NCBI GenBank assembly: GCA_003550325.1
Contig: QKWP01002055.1
Location: forward strand, 26,195 to 90,194
Direction of reading: 5' to 3'
Length of the DNA stretch: 64,000 nucleotides
Origin: Gigaspora rosea
Taxonomy: Eukaryota > Glomeromycota > Glomeromycetes > Diversisporales > Gigasporaceae
Below the pieces are notes generated by a model. The model was given only the letters and a program-made list of their open reading frames with translations. It was not told the DNA's origin and searched no databases. This document shows, piece by piece, positions 12,196 to 24,741 of this stretch (positions within the stretch are counted from its first letter, which is position 1; every line of letters starts with the position of its first letter). The position numbers and the translations under genes were made by a program.

Positions 12196-13134
12196 GACCC
12201 TATTGAAAATATAGATAATACAAGTAGAATATATTGAGTTGGTTATTATTATTAAAATGAAATTGAAGTTAAAAAATATGAACATAAATAGATATAGATC
12301 AGTCCTGAAAAGACTAATAAGAACTTATATCTTTAGAATTATCAAGGCACTTTAAGCAAGCACTGTTTGTTCTCTTCATTTTCATATATTTCTTGATAAT
12401 CAAATTCTATAATATAACTATCCATCCATACTGCCTTAAAAATGATGCCAAACCTTCTTTAGCAAAATACTTTATATTTATGAATTTGCTAAAGTATATA
12501 CATTCAATGATGTTTTCAAACTTTCAATGCTTTAAGTAAAGTTTGTTGAATTAGTTGATTAATGTTGCAATTGTTACTTGTCCAATTACAAAATTCTTTT
12601 TAAACCTTAATATTAAAAAATAATAAATATAGTAATAATTAAGAACTATGAATATCAATATTTCTAATTTGCTATGAAAAATTCTATCATCATTCACCAA
12701 ATAGGATTTACACATTTCCTCTATTGGATGAAAAATTTCTGCTATAGTTAATTAAATAATAGTATTGTTGAATAGTATAAAGCATAATAGTCAAATACTA
12801 TACTAAAATTTTGTAAAAAATTTTTTTGTTAAAACACAAAAGGTAGCTATATAAATAAAATTTAAATCACTGGCTATTTTTGAAAAAATTGCTTTTTTTA
12901 AATATTTTATGTTACACCCAATCTTAGAATTTGATTTGTAAATAAAGAGTAGCATAGCATATTTTGTCTCCAATCAGGAGCAGCATTTACAAAAATTAGG
13001 GATTACTACAAGGTGAACAATAACTATGAATCAAATCATAATCAGATGATTGAATAATAATGGAATGGCACACTGCTGCATCACAGCCAGTGTGTCATTC
13101 CATCAATATTTCAATAATAAATAGAATTTATTGT

Positions 13135-13830
13135 ACTTGCTATAGTGTACAAGTGATTTAGATATGGTTATATTAGTTTTATATTGGAATGGACATGATT
13201 TCTATAGTGATTTGCTATAAAAATTCTGGTTTATTGTATTTACTCACTATAGTAATGCAAATAACTTAGACATTGTTATTTTGAATTGGAATAAATGTGA
13301 TTTCTATAGTGATTTACTGCAAAAAATTCTGGTTTACTGTACTTACTAACTATTGCAGCAATACAAGCGATTTAGATATGGTTATGTAAGTTTTGTATTG
13401 GAATAAACATGATTTCTATAGTGATTTACTGTAAAAAATTCTTACAGACTATTGTGGTAATACAAGTGATTTAGATATGATTATGTTTTTTTTATTGGAA
13501 TAAACATGATTTCTATAGTAATTTACTGTATTTTATTATTCTTACTCACTATAGTTGATATGAGTGATTTAAATATGGTTATAATAGTTTTATATTGAAA
13601 TAAACATGATTTCTATAGTGATTTAGTGTAAAAAATATTTACAAAGTTAGTTTTACATTGGAATGAACATGATTTCTATAGTAATTTACTATAAAAAATT
13701 CTTACAGCTATTGTGATGGTACAAGTGATTTAGATACAGTATGTTTATGTTAGTTTGGTATTGAAATGAACATGATTTCTATAGCAATTTACTGCAAAAA
13801 ATTCAGCTTTACTGTACTTACAAGCTATAA
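13135..13830. repeat. Minisatellite, about seven units of ~100 bases
   Basis: The phrase ATGATTTCTATAGTGATTTA recurs at about 13195, 13298, 13409, 13506, 13607, 13669 and 13771, giving units of 97-111 bases and one shortened unit of 62. Each also holds a GTGATTTAGATATGGTTAT-like segment. It begins just where the left inverted-repeat arm stops. No coding sequence. Confidence 0.8.
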
Positions 13831-15650
13831 TAATATCTACAAGGTTTCAAATAGTTATATAGCACACTATTTCCTGAACAAAACAAATATACATTGTCAC
13901 CATAATAAGCACACCCAATGTTTCATTTTATTATTTGTTCATTTTCTTTAGTTTTTTTATTTTCCTTTATATGCCTGACCTAATAGCAGGGTTGGCAATA
14001 GAGCTCAATGAAGCACAATAGAGCTGTGAATAGCACCAATAGAGCTTTAATAGAGCCAATAGATACTAGCTTTTTGAGCTCCATTAGCTACATAGTCAAT
14101 ACTGCCTAATGGATATGATAGATGTCAATTTGTAATAATATAAAAGTAAATTAAAAATTTTCTTATTACCAGGCATGAGCATATTATTTATATTAATTTT
14201 TTATCACTTTGCTTTGTACAATATCCAATTACAATTATTCTATTAGAAAATAGAATTAAAAGATTATAAAAAATAATAACAAAGTAATGTTTATAAAATA
14301 ATTATTAATGATAATAATTTTTTCCTTTGTCTATAATTTTAATTTCAAAGTAAAATATCCCACAATCTGAAGGGAATGGATGATTTGCTCAAATAACAGC
14401 AGCTTTATAGTCATCAGGAATTTAATTAAAATTTTTTTAATAAATTAAAAGGGTAATTATGATATTCTTTAAATACCAATGATTACAATAGCACATTAAA
14501 TATGTTTCTACAAGATTTCTCATTTTCATATTACCCGTATAATTCACTTTAAGACAGTTGAATCTATGTCAATAAACAGTAATTTGTCTTTAACATCCCA
14601 TGCAGTCAGCAAAACAATATCATTGTATGAAGTTATTAAATCTAAATCTCTCATCACTGCAGGTTCAGATCTTTTGTTAATGAACAAATGTAATTTACAG
14701 GAACTCAATATGATTTATGTACACAGAACCCTTTTGTCAGATACTTTTCCCCGAAATCTGGTAATGATATTTTTACTATAATTAGTAGCGAAGATAAAAT
14801 TAAAAAAGAGGAGTGTGTATATGTATTTGTATACTGTACTAGTGTTACAAACTTATTGTTACAGCTAAACGATAAATATATTCATAAATTAGTCTTGTCA
14901 ATATTGATATATTTGTTTGTGTAATCCCTGCGAATAACCATGAATAGGTGATGCGGATAGTTGTGAATAAGGATTTGAATTTGTGTAATATTTAGTTATT
15001 GAATGCGAAGAAGACAATAACTACGTAATCTTTTAGCATGATTATGTGGGAAGTATTGTAGGTAAAGCTATTATACAATTATAAGTCAAATTAAAATCAA
15101 ATAATTCAACCATCTATTAACAATAGAGCTTGACAATGTTATGTGAACCTGATAAAACAGTATTGGAATAAATATCCAGAAAAACAGTCAAGGAAGGACT
15201 CTGAAGTTTTTAAAAATGATGAAAAAATTAAAATACTAAGCATATCAGAAATTTTGATGTCAATGTAAATAGTAGTAGTAGACTAATCAAAATCAAAATT
15301 GGTTTATCTCAGAACTGTGATAAAATATTTTATAATCAATCCTTAAAATAATATATAGTTAAAAATAAGAATAAAGTGGAAATTAGCCTCATTACATTTT
15401 TAAATAAAATTTAAATACTATTAAGCAATTATCAAGAAACTATATTAAAAAATGTAAAAAACCCTCTAAGCAATGATTGAGTTCGAACATGTCTTGAAAG
15501 TAAATTCAGTTTGATCTTTTATATTGTTTATGACAATTCAATCTATATTCAATAAAATATAAATGTATAACCATAATATTTGTTGTTATAATTCAAAAGA
15601 ATATTAGCATTGAGTTTATGTAGATAATAATGTTAATGCCAACCAATCAA
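13831..15650. other. Unassigned AT-rich region
   Basis: No gene recognised on either strand. The short ORFs at 13766-13951 and 14566-14781 have no motifs. Around 13990-14090 the word AATAGAGCT recurs about four times as a degenerate micro-repeat. Confidence 0.5.
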
Positions 15651-15654
15651 ATTT

Positions 15655-15870
15655 TGAGTTATGGACAGAATGCACTCGTTAGAATTTTTAAATTCATATA
15701 TGTTTAAAGCTTTAATGTGCGCTGTATTTATTATAAATTTTATATGCTTGTTTTTATGTGCACTACAGCGCACCAGGAACCATATGTAATGTGTGGCCCA
15801 CCCACAATTTGATGCTGAATTTTAGACACTATCTACTACTCACCTGCCAGCTTTCCGACAATGACCATAA
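15655..15870 (+). repeat. Dispersed repeat, copy 1
   Basis: Matches 38560-38795 in the same direction, including GCGCACCAGGAACCATATGT and the following segment ending in CTGCCAGCTTTC. At this location it borders family X; at the other it borders the outer end of the right inverted-repeat arm. Confidence 0.8.
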
Positions 15871-15947
15871 TCTTTTTAAAATTTTGCACATTCAGAAAAA
15901 GTGGATGTCTTATACTGTCTTATACTGTAGAAACATTTTATTAGTTT

Positions 15948-17283
15948 TTTTTTGTTTTTTTTTTTTTTTTTTTTTTTTTTTNGCTCCTGCCCCAAACTTT
16001 ATTAATACTTAAGTGGATTGACATTTGGTAGTGCCGTAAATACATACATATTATATACCAGTATTGAGACTAGAACTTCAGGCTATAAACCTATTATCCA
16101 CGGCTAAAACCCACCAGAGCCTTCTGTATTCCCATTTATATAGATGACCTGGATTTGTACATCCCTTTACAACCAACGATCCACATTCACATGTCTGCCA
16201 CTTTGCCACATTTCCTAATTCATCATTTCCAATTTGGTGTGTGTTGCCAGGTAGGCGCTTAATGCTTCCAATTTGGTGTACCTGAAATCTGGTATTACCC
16301 AGAAAGTCCCTTACTAGCGTACTTCTCAGGGTTCGTATCTCAAGCCATGCAGCTGTCTCTACCACATTGGGTAAGTATCTCAAGTCTGCATGCTGCCGCA
16401 ACCAGCCGGTTTTCTGCGACTTGAGGACCCAGGATTTAACGTTCCGAATTTGGAGATGTGCGAACGACTGTACTTCCTGCTATGGTGGCAAGGTATCTGG
16501 GCATGTTTCGCAAATGCTTCCAATGCCGAATATAGTTGGGTGGCATCATGAGGCTAGGGAGAACCCGATCACTACTACATGCACTTATACCAGCATATAT
16601 CCGTACTGGTGGTCCCAAACTCTCTTAGCGTTCAAAGACTCCCATATAGGTACGCCCAGAGCTCCATTGGGTCTTGACATGTACACGTCTCCATGTTTTC
16701 ACTTCTTATTGGCCAATTAGTTCCGTCTGCCCTTGCAAGGTTCATTCCGATCCCCAATACTCACATCCAACCTTCCTTCCAACCTTTACCAATCCCTCCC
16801 AAACTACCAAGCCAGTTAGCCCGGAAGGATTGGTCAGCCCGGCTTTATGTGCCTGACAGACTCCCTCTCCTTGGTACCTAATTCCGTAACATAGGTCCTT
16901 TTCCTCCAGTACGACTCCGGCGGCCAGGTTGGCGTCCCCTCTTGCCATAGGGCTTTTTCCGTCCGGTTCTTCAGTCTTCAGCTGGAATTCTGGTCTTCTG
17001 TAGTACCGTTGTAAGATCTTCCTTACCTCCTTGCTCGGGACTTGCCAAACGGGTTTCAATTGTTCCGGTCCCTTGGATTTGTTTGTGTAACTTATACAAC
17101 TAAGCCGATGCTCTCATTCAAGATGGTGGTACCAAGATTACAGGTAATATACCCGACCGATCGATGAACAAATGTTACCATAACACAGGCCTATTTTCTA
17201 ATTAGTCTTCAGTGGGATTTGAACTCTAGACCTGTCGCTTGGGGGTGACAACCAGACAGCTTCTCTATGTCGTCACACCCTTT
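15948..17283 (-). mobile_element. Long tRNA-headed retroposon
   Basis: Minus-strand element with a poly-A tail (T run on plus, about 15950-15981, containing the N at 15982) and target-site duplications of about 16 bases: AACATTTTATTAGTTT at 15932-15947 and AACATTTTATAAGTTT at 17284-17299. The uninterrupted site is preserved in family X copy 2 near 47208-47225. The 5' end resembles a tRNA: GTTCAAATC (plus-strand complement near 17216-17228) fits a B box, and a weaker A box lies about 45 bases upstream. The body of about 1.2 kb is richer in GC than its surroundings. It has several ORFs of 60-107 codons that I do not recognise, one with CECG and KGC...H spacing. The 3' end has AATAAA just before the tail. 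Non-autonomous; it presumably borrows LINE machinery. Confidence 0.75.
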
Positions 17284-17772
17284 AACATTTTATAAGTTTA
17301 TTAATGAAGTTTTCAAAACTTAAAATGATTATATAGAATTTGTGATTATAGAAAGTAATTACAGAGAAGTACTATTGCTGTTCATAGTTGATTCTTTGAT
17401 TAACATCACTTTCTAGAACTCTCAGAAAGATTATAAAATGAAATGAACATATAAAATAAATATATGAAAGTAAAAAAAGATAGATCAATTTCATTGGTTA
17501 ATGTAAATCAGGTGATTGGTAGAGTCATTCAAAGCATTAATTGGTTGATTATTTTTTAGAGATACTTCAACTAAAGGATGATGTTAACTAAAATATTAAC
17601 TTCAAATCATCTTAATTCAAATATTAAATCTAGATTAGATTTTGAATTTAAATTAAGAATTTGGAAAATTTCTAGTACACTAGACATTTTTATTTAATAT
17701 ATAGAATAATTATTGCTAGCCACCTTTGAAAAATAACTAAAGTAATTTAGTCTATTTTTACATGGATATAAG

Positions 17773-18299
17773 GGGGCATCCATAAATAACGTTATGTACC
17801 CCCTCATAGTAGCGCTGGACCCCCCCTACAATATAAAAAAATTTTTCAAAATCTGTATGTTTATATATATATAATTTTACAAAAACTTATATATATTATG
17901 ATCCAGTAGTCTAATCTGGATGATTTTGGTACCATTCGATTCGTCTCTATGAGACGAATCCAATGGTACCAAAATTATTTCATTTAGATTACTGGATCAC
18001 ATTTTATTAACGAAATACTATTGATTTTATAGTAATTTTATAAGAAAACATCATAACCAATAGTATTTGTTAATAAAACGTGACCCAGTGCTCCAAATCA
18101 AATGAAATTAGTACCATTCGAATCCTCACCTCGAGACGATTCGAATGGTACCAAAATCATCCAATTTGGACCACTGGTTCAAGTTTTAGACAAATTTTAA
18201 TAAAAAAATTGCGTTATGTTGGGGGGACCCCCTACATAGTGAAAAATCGTTATATTTTGGGGGACCCCCCCAAACATAACGTTATTTATGGATGCCCCC
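17773..18299. mobile_element. TAA-flanked MITE (PIF/Harbinger-like)
   Basis: Terminal inverted repeats GGGGGCATCCATAAATAACG at both ends, flanked by TAA on each side. Family X copy 2 at about 51015-51032 has the uninterrupted site with a single TAA. A 3-base TWA duplication with G-rich ends suggests the PIF/Harbinger superfamily. Inside are two hairpins (17901-17995 and 18080-18180) with GGTACCATTCGAATCGTCTC-like arms. Confidence 0.8.
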
Positions 18300-18707
18300 T
18301 AAATAAAAATTTTTGTATTTATCTGTTATATAAACAATAAATTAATTATACATAAATATATATCAAATAACAATTATTATAAAATGCACTTATTAGTCAT
18401 CTAATATGTCACATGTTAATTTTATTTATATAAAATTTTAATAAAATACATATAAAATTACTATAAACTTTGAAACAATGATATTCTTTAATCTACATAT
18501 TATTTTAAAATTAAATTTGTGATTATATAAAGCAAAAAGAAAATAAACTTAACTTTTATACCAAGTTATATTTCTGTCATTTTTATACAAATCAAAAATG
18601 AACTTTGTCAAAAACAAATTCTTACCAATTTTAAGTTAATAAGTATATGTAAAATCATGCTATAAACAACTTTACTTAGAAAATTAGAGTAGGTTACCTT
18701 GTAAAAA

Positions 18708-19085
18708 AATAGGTTATATATGTACTAAAGCTAAAATTTTTAGATTTTTAGTATAAAACTTTTTTTTATTAGAGTAATCTACTTTGGGCTCTTAAGCAAA
18801 GTTGTTTGGCATGAAATTTTACTTATACTCAAAGTTAAAACACACTTTCTTAAACCCTTTACTAAATAAAAAATAGGGTTAAATTTAGAAAAAAAATGGG
18901 TTTTCCTAACTTTAATTTATTGTTCACTTACAAAAAGTCTAAAAAAGCACATTTTGACTCTAAATATAAGTAAAATTACATGCCAAGCAACTTTGCTTAA
19001 GAGCCCAAAGTAGATTATTCTAATAAATAAAAGGTTTATATTGAAAACCTAAAAATTTTAACTTTAGTATATATAAGATATTAGA
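18708..19085. repeat. Inverted repeat inside family X
   Basis: Arms of about 150 bases (18708-18860 and 18930-19085), each holding CTTTGGGCTCTTAAGCAAAG or its complement. A diverged version lies at 51430-51870, where the left arm was interrupted by a small MITE at 51522-51694. Confidence 0.75.
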
Positions 19086-19394
19086 AAGTTTTAAGAAGTA
19101 TTGATTAATAGGATGCGATAGTTACTCAACAAAGCCTACCGTAGTGCACTGACCAAAAGACCTGGGCTTATACAAAATACCTGTCAAAAAACTTACAAAA
19201 GACTGGATATATTACATAGCAGTGGGTCTGTACTACAAGAATAAAATTTAAGCATTTACACATTTCACAATTACAATAAGCAGTCTAAAAATTTAAAAAC
19301 ATCTATATTTAATTAATAGAGTTCTTGTACTTTGCACTGGGTATTTTGCAATAGAGGTATTGAAAAAGGTGGTACTTTGGTTAGTGCACTATGG

Positions 19395-19535
19395 TATATA
19401 GGTTAACACTTTTTATTAATAAAATTAGTGTTAAACAATAGAGTATAATGAATAATTGCTAAGTAATTATTTCTTATACTCTATTGTATAACACTAATTT
19501 TATTAATAAAAAAGTATTAAACTATATAGGGTTGC
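19395..19535. repeat. Short inverted repeat with ATTAGTG arms
   Basis: TTAACACTTTTTATTAATAA and TTATTAATAAAAAAGTATTA flank a second nested pairing around ACAATAGAGTATAA and its complement. A copy lies at 51930-52065 in family X copy 2. Confidence 0.65.
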
Positions 19536-19616
19536 TGATCAACTATCACATTCTTTTAGTTAACAGCTTTTGAAACTTTCGATGAACCTATTTTTCTTAT
19601 CTCTTTGTACATTATG

Positions 19617-19634
19617 CAGGCAAATTTGCCTGCG
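19617..19634. repeat. Left copy of an 18-base palindrome bordering the piggyBac island
   Basis: GCAGGCAAATTTGCCTGC, a perfect palindrome, occurs here and again at about 23700-23717. Both lie just inside the limits of the DNA that is absent from family X copy 2, so they look like subterminal sites of the inserted element. Confidence 0.7.
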
Positions 19635-20263
19635 AAATTTGATTTTTGTACTATTACTAAAAAACGAAATAGGAGAGGTCCCCCCAAAATATATTTAATC
19701 CAATTTGGTTAGATTTGAATGATATTATCATAAGGTAATATCTGTATAAAACATGGTAATGATCATCAAATACTAACTGAAAGTTGCACTTATCGTGCAT
19801 TACTGCGCCACACATTTGTCGATCGAACTTAAAAAAGTTTTATCGAATATATCGATGTATATATAGTTTTTTTTTGAAACTATATATACAAGATTATTGT
19901 TTATACGTTTTGTTCTAAAAAGGCAAGTGTTTTGATTTTTATAAGTCATAAATGCTTATTGTTTAATGACGTTATTCATTTTTTATCAAAAATATTAATC
20001 GTGTTTAAAAAAAATTACACTTTTTTTTCCCATGAATGAATATATACAGGACAGTATAAATAATACAGTTATGTTCCATGATCAGACAATTTTTATTGTA
20101 AAGCAAAAGCTCTTATTAATTTTTAAAATAAAAATTCGATTTTCGCTAACTTATATAGTAAAATTTACAAATATTTGAGTGTAAGATAAGACGATAAATT
20201 ACACTTAGTTTAAAATTAGTAATTTATATTTTAAACGAATATTTATTTTTTAGCTTATTTACA

Positions 20264-22392
20264 ATGGAAAAAGACGACAAACTACCTGCTAATTTGATAG
20301 ACCCCTATGATGTCTTATTTTTTTCTCGAACACAAGTTTCTTTAACAGATGAAGTGTTTGAAGACAGTGATGATGATAACAGTACTGAGATTGCAAAATA
20401 GATACGATTAATCTGAATAGTGAAGAGATTGAGTCTAATACTGCAAGATCATTACAAGTAAATGAAGAAAAAACTAGAGGAAGAGGGAGAGGAAGAGGGC
20501 ATAGAAGCAGAAAAGGAGAAAATAATATGGCTTCAGAAAGAAAAACTTAAATATCTGCTCAATTACCTGTACCTCCTAATTTTAATTATCTAAAACATAA
20601 TATACTGTTTCATCAAGGTTTTATTAGATTGCCACCTGAGTTTCCGGATAATAATATTTCCCCATATGGATTAATTAGATTATTTTCTCCCTGATCTATT
20701 TTTACTACAATTTTAACATATACTAATGAATACGCTCAGTCAAAAAATGCTGGTATTGTTGGACGTTGTTGGTCTCCATTAACATTAGATGAATTAAAAA
20801 TTTGGCTAGGTATCATTATATATATGGGCGTAATTAAGTTACCAAGAGTAACAGATTATTGGTCAGTTAATTTTAAGTATCCTAAATATAATATTACTCA
20901 AATAATATCAATAATTCACTTTCAACAAATTAAGCATTACTTACATGTTTCAAGCATTAGTTCTGAAAAGCTTTATTGGTTCGATAAAATTGAGCCGCTT
21001 TCATCACATATTCAAAAAATTAGCAAACAAATTTATGTACCTGGTTCGCACGTGTGCAATCGACGAAATGATGATACAGTTTTCAGGACGTAGTAAATAT
21101 ACGTTTAGAATGAAAAACAAATCTATTTCTGAAGGATATAAAGTTATTTTCTTGTGTAAAAAGGGTTACATATATGCATTTATATATGAATCCTGTATTA
21201 AAACAAACAAAGAAGTTCCAAACATTTCCGGTCTTAATAAAACTGGATCTCTTGTATCGTATCTCGTTACTCAATTATCTAATAGTCATACATATAATAT
21301 ATATATGGACAACTATTTTGCAAGTATACCCCTTTTTAATTATTTGCAAATAAAAGGATATGGTGCTTGTGATATAGTGCGAACCAACTCTGCACAATTT
21401 CCTAAGGAATTAAAAATTGAAAAATCAATTCAGTTAAATTGGGATATTTTATCTGGTGTAGTTGTCACAATGTTTTGGTAATTTTTTGGATAGACAATGG
21501 ACCTGTTCATATGCTTTCAACTATTCATGGTATCAAAGGCAATAAGTGGAAAGTGTTAAGTTTACGTCGACATTCACGAGAAACAAGCTCAAATGCGAGT
21601 AATGTGTGAAAAGTTTTGGTAATGAAGTCCACAAAGAAATTTTAATTCCAAAAGCCATTAATAATTATAATCATTTTATGAATGCCATAAACATTGCTGA
21701 CCAATTTCGCTTATATTATAACTGTCAACTTACTGCTTTACATACTTGGATGCCTCTACTATTTTGGTTAATTGACACGGCTATTGTAAACTCATATATC
21801 GTTTATCAAAAAAATAGAAATTATTATTAGTTTTTTTTTTTACAAGCCTTGATATTTTTAAATACTTGGATGCCTCTACTATTTTGGTTAATTGACACGG
21901 CTATTGTAAACTCATATATTGTTTATCAAAAAAATGGAAATTATTATTTGGTTTTTTTTTACAAGCCTTAATATTTTCTATCAACTATTATGATATATAT
22001 TTATACTAATTAAATCTTATTTTAACAGGTGGAACTCTTGCACATCAGGAATTTAGATTGCAACTAGCATGGGATTTTATTAATGATGCATTAAGTACCA
22101 AATGACCAACTACTAATAAACAATACGTAACTGAAAATTAGGCTCCTATAGTAATTAAAAATTTTAAACTTCCAACCATTGTCCTTTCTGGTTCAAATCA
22201 TTCTCCAGAATGGAGAAATGACCGTGCAGCCTGTGAATGGTGACATGAGAAGCTAAAAATAGTAACTGAAAAATAAATGAGAAAAATCTACCACAAAGTA
22301 ATATTTGGTGTAAAAAATGTTATGTTGCTCTTTGCGGCAACATTTCTCGGTCATGTTTTGAAGAATATCATATATACGATGAAAAATAAAAA
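20264..22392 (+). pseudogene. Decayed piggyBac transposase
   Basis: Fragments in several frames follow the order of piggyBac (DDE_Tnp_1_7) transposases. An acidic N-terminus from the ATG at 20264 stops at 20399. Then comes a basic RGRGRGRG tract, followed by LGIIIYMGVIKLPRVTDYWS (about 20800-20863). The first catalytic aspartate lies in AIDEMMIQFSGRS (about 21055-21095), the second in YMDNYFASIPL (about 21302) and the third in IDNGPVHMLSTIHG (about 21490-21530). The C-terminal cysteine-rich finger is CKKCYVALCGN (about 22313). All three aspartates survive, but there are at least four in-frame stops and several frameshifts, plus a 120-base internal duplication. It is therefore inactive. Family X copy 2 lacks the island (site near 52126). 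Confidence 0.88.
21743..21982 (+). repeat. 120-base tandem duplication in the piggyBac pseudogene
   Basis: TACTTGGATGCCTCTACTAT begins at 21743 and again at 21863, and the following ~110 bases are nearly identical. The duplication repeats the end of the conserved transposase region, including the poly-T stretch. Confidence 0.85.
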
Positions 22393-22775
22393 ATAAATAT
22401 ATATTTTTAACATATTTTTTTTACAAATTATTACAAATTATTAGGAGTACATACCTTGCATTAAATATTATTATCTTGTATCTCGCATATATTTGTAATA
22501 CGCATTTTGTGAATATATTTAGTTATAAATACTGAATTTTAGATATAAATATAATGTTAAGAGTTCTAATTCCAATTATATTTAACTAATTAAGGCCAAT
22601 TATGTTTCGAAAATAAAGTTTTAAAAATTTTATTTAAAATTTTAATTTTTTTAAAAAAAAATAATTATAATTTTTAAAATCGCTAAAACTGCATAGTTAA
22701 TCTTATTTAAATTATTGAATAAAATGTTCTTCAGGTTTAAATTAAATTAGGACTTAATTTTATAATAATATTTAA

Positions 22776-23296
22776 TTCGTGATTCTTTTGTAAACAATAG
22801 TACTATCATAGTAAAAGTTGGGGGGAATCTAATATAAGTTTTATAATAGAGCTGAATCCAGCTTCACCCACAAGGTAGGTTATCTTTTTTTCAAGATAAC
22901 CTTTCTTGAAGCTCTAATAGAAGTTATAGAGCTGATTTTTGTGGTTCTAATAGTAGTAAAATCAGTAAAATTGATCTGGTGGTTGTTGAGATACCTTAGC
23001 TTTTCTTCTTACAATCATATAAGGTTTCTTTAAAATTTTTTAAAGAAATTTTATATGATTATAAAGAGAAAGGCTAGGGTATCTCAACAACCACCAGGCC
23101 AATTTTACCGATCTTACTACTATTAGAACCACAAACATCAGCTCTATAACTTTTATTAGAGCTCCAAGCAAGGTTATCTTGAAAAAAAGATGACCTACCT
23201 TGTGGGTGAAGCTGGATTCAGCTCTATTATAAAACTTATATTAGATTCCCCCAACTTTTACTATGACAGTACTATTGTTTACAAAAGAATCACGAA
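22776..23296. mobile_element. TTAA-flanked palindromic MITE
   Basis: Two arms of about 255 bases pair over the whole length (22776-23035 with 23040-23296). Both ends abut TTAA (22772-22775 and 23297-23300), the target preferred by piggyBac transposases. It sits inside the piggyBac island. Near the centre is the CAACAACCACCAG block shared with other hairpins of this window. Confidence 0.7.
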
Positions 23297-23699
23297 TTAA
23301 CTTTTTTTTATAAAAATTATTTAAATTATTAATTTATTGTTAATTACGATTTATACATTTTAATACTGAATATTTAAACATTCTTAATTTAGTCTTAAAT
23401 TCTTTTTTTTAAATAATTTTAAAATTACCATATTTAATAAACATTGTAATACAAATTTAGTAATAACATTAGGGAGCGTATATAATAAAAAATTTTAAAA
23501 AATTAAAAAAATGTATTTATTTAACTATATTATGTATAAATTAATCAATTTTAGACGAACAAAAATTATTTTAAATATAAATAAATTTTTATATTTTATA
23601 GCTTTAAAAAAGAAATATAATCGATAAGTATATATTTTAATAAAAATTTGAATTAATTTATTATAAAAAAAAATTTAAGATAATATTATATAACTTTTT

Positions 23700-23717
23700 G
23701 CAGGCAAATTTGCCTGC
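23700..23717. repeat. Right copy of the 18-base palindrome
   Basis: GCAGGCAAATTTGCCTGC, identical to the copy at 19617. It marks the right limit of the piggyBac-containing insertion, about 30 bases before family X sequence resumes. Confidence 0.7.
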
Positions 23718-24741
23718 ACCTATCTAACAGACGAGAAGAAATAAGATAACCTACTCTAATCTCTTAAGTAAAGTTGTTCAAAACATGATTTTATATATAC
23801 TTATTATTTTAAAATTTGCAAGTATTTGTTTTTGACAAAGTTATATTTTTGATTTGTACAAAATAGCAGAACTATAACTTGGCATAAAGATAAGTTTATT
23901 TTTCTTTTTTTGTTCTGTATAATTACAAAATTTTATTTTAAATTAGGGTGCTAACATTTATTACCTAATATCCATTTACTATAAGGGCTTATCTCAGATA
24001 AAATTTTTAGCAAATTTAATTGGTTAAAATTTTTTATATGAGGTAATATTTGGCTTAACCTTTCCTCTACCTCTAAAATATTACCTAAAAATGTTCGTGC
24101 CCTTAATATATAGGTTGAAAAGAATCTTGGCTTCAAAGTTTATAGTAATTTTTATATTTTTATTATAAAAAATTTTCACATAACATATTTTTTAACTATT
24201 ATTAAATATAACTATGAAGCTATCTGATAAGATAATAAAATAATGATGAAATAGAACTTAGTTATAATACAGCAGTGTGCTATTCTATTATTATTCAATT
24301 ATCTAATTAGGGTTAGCTTTATGGTTATTGTAAGGATCTCTAATTTTTTTTCCAAGTTCTGTAAATGCCTCTTTTAATTGGAAACAAAATAGATTATACC
24401 ACTCTTTGTCTACTAATCAAATTTTAAGATCAGGTGTAATATAAAATTTCAAAAAACTCGAAGTTTTTCAAAAACTACCAGTAATTTAAATTTTACTTAC
24501 ACAAATATCTTTTATTTTTTAACAAAAAATTTTTTAATTTTAATATAGTATTTGTACTATTACCCTTTATACTATTTAACAATATGTCAATATTTGATCA
24601 ACTAAAGGAGAAATTTTTTTATTTAATAGAAGAGAATATATAAATCCCACTTGGTGAATAATAACAGAATTTTTTACAACAAATTAAAAAATTTTTTTTT
24701 ATGACTTTGGCAGTCTTGCTGAATTCTTATAAATTTTATTA

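Larger units (their letters stand above)
3170..13110 (+). repeat. Left arm of the large inverted repeat
   Basis: Pairs in opposite orientation with 24.2-38.6 kb. Matching landmarks: 3180-3260 with about 38470-38560; 3660-3800 with 37950-38100; 4560 with 37180; 5560-5620 with 36110-36180; 7000-7260 with 31250-31560; the BTB gene with its counterpart; 10250-10540 with 27400-27600; 11300-11460 with 27030-27180; 12250-12660 with 25560-25900; 12660-13110 with 24250-24660. By eye the arms are roughly 80-90% alike over aligned parts, with several insertions specific to one arm. The innermost part (about 11.0-13.1 kb) belongs to repeat family X. Confidence 0.85.

Noticed and set aside
13135-13830. 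CRISPR-like array
   Set aside because: The units are long, diverged along their whole length and directly adjacent, with no constant repeat and unique spacers; the host is eukaryotic.
16078-17059. ORFs of 60-117 codons in both strands between 16.1 and 17.1 kb as host genes
   Set aside because: All lie within a retroposon with a poly-A tail and target duplications; they overlap in several frames and match no family I know. The GC-richer composition alone does not show a gene or contamination.
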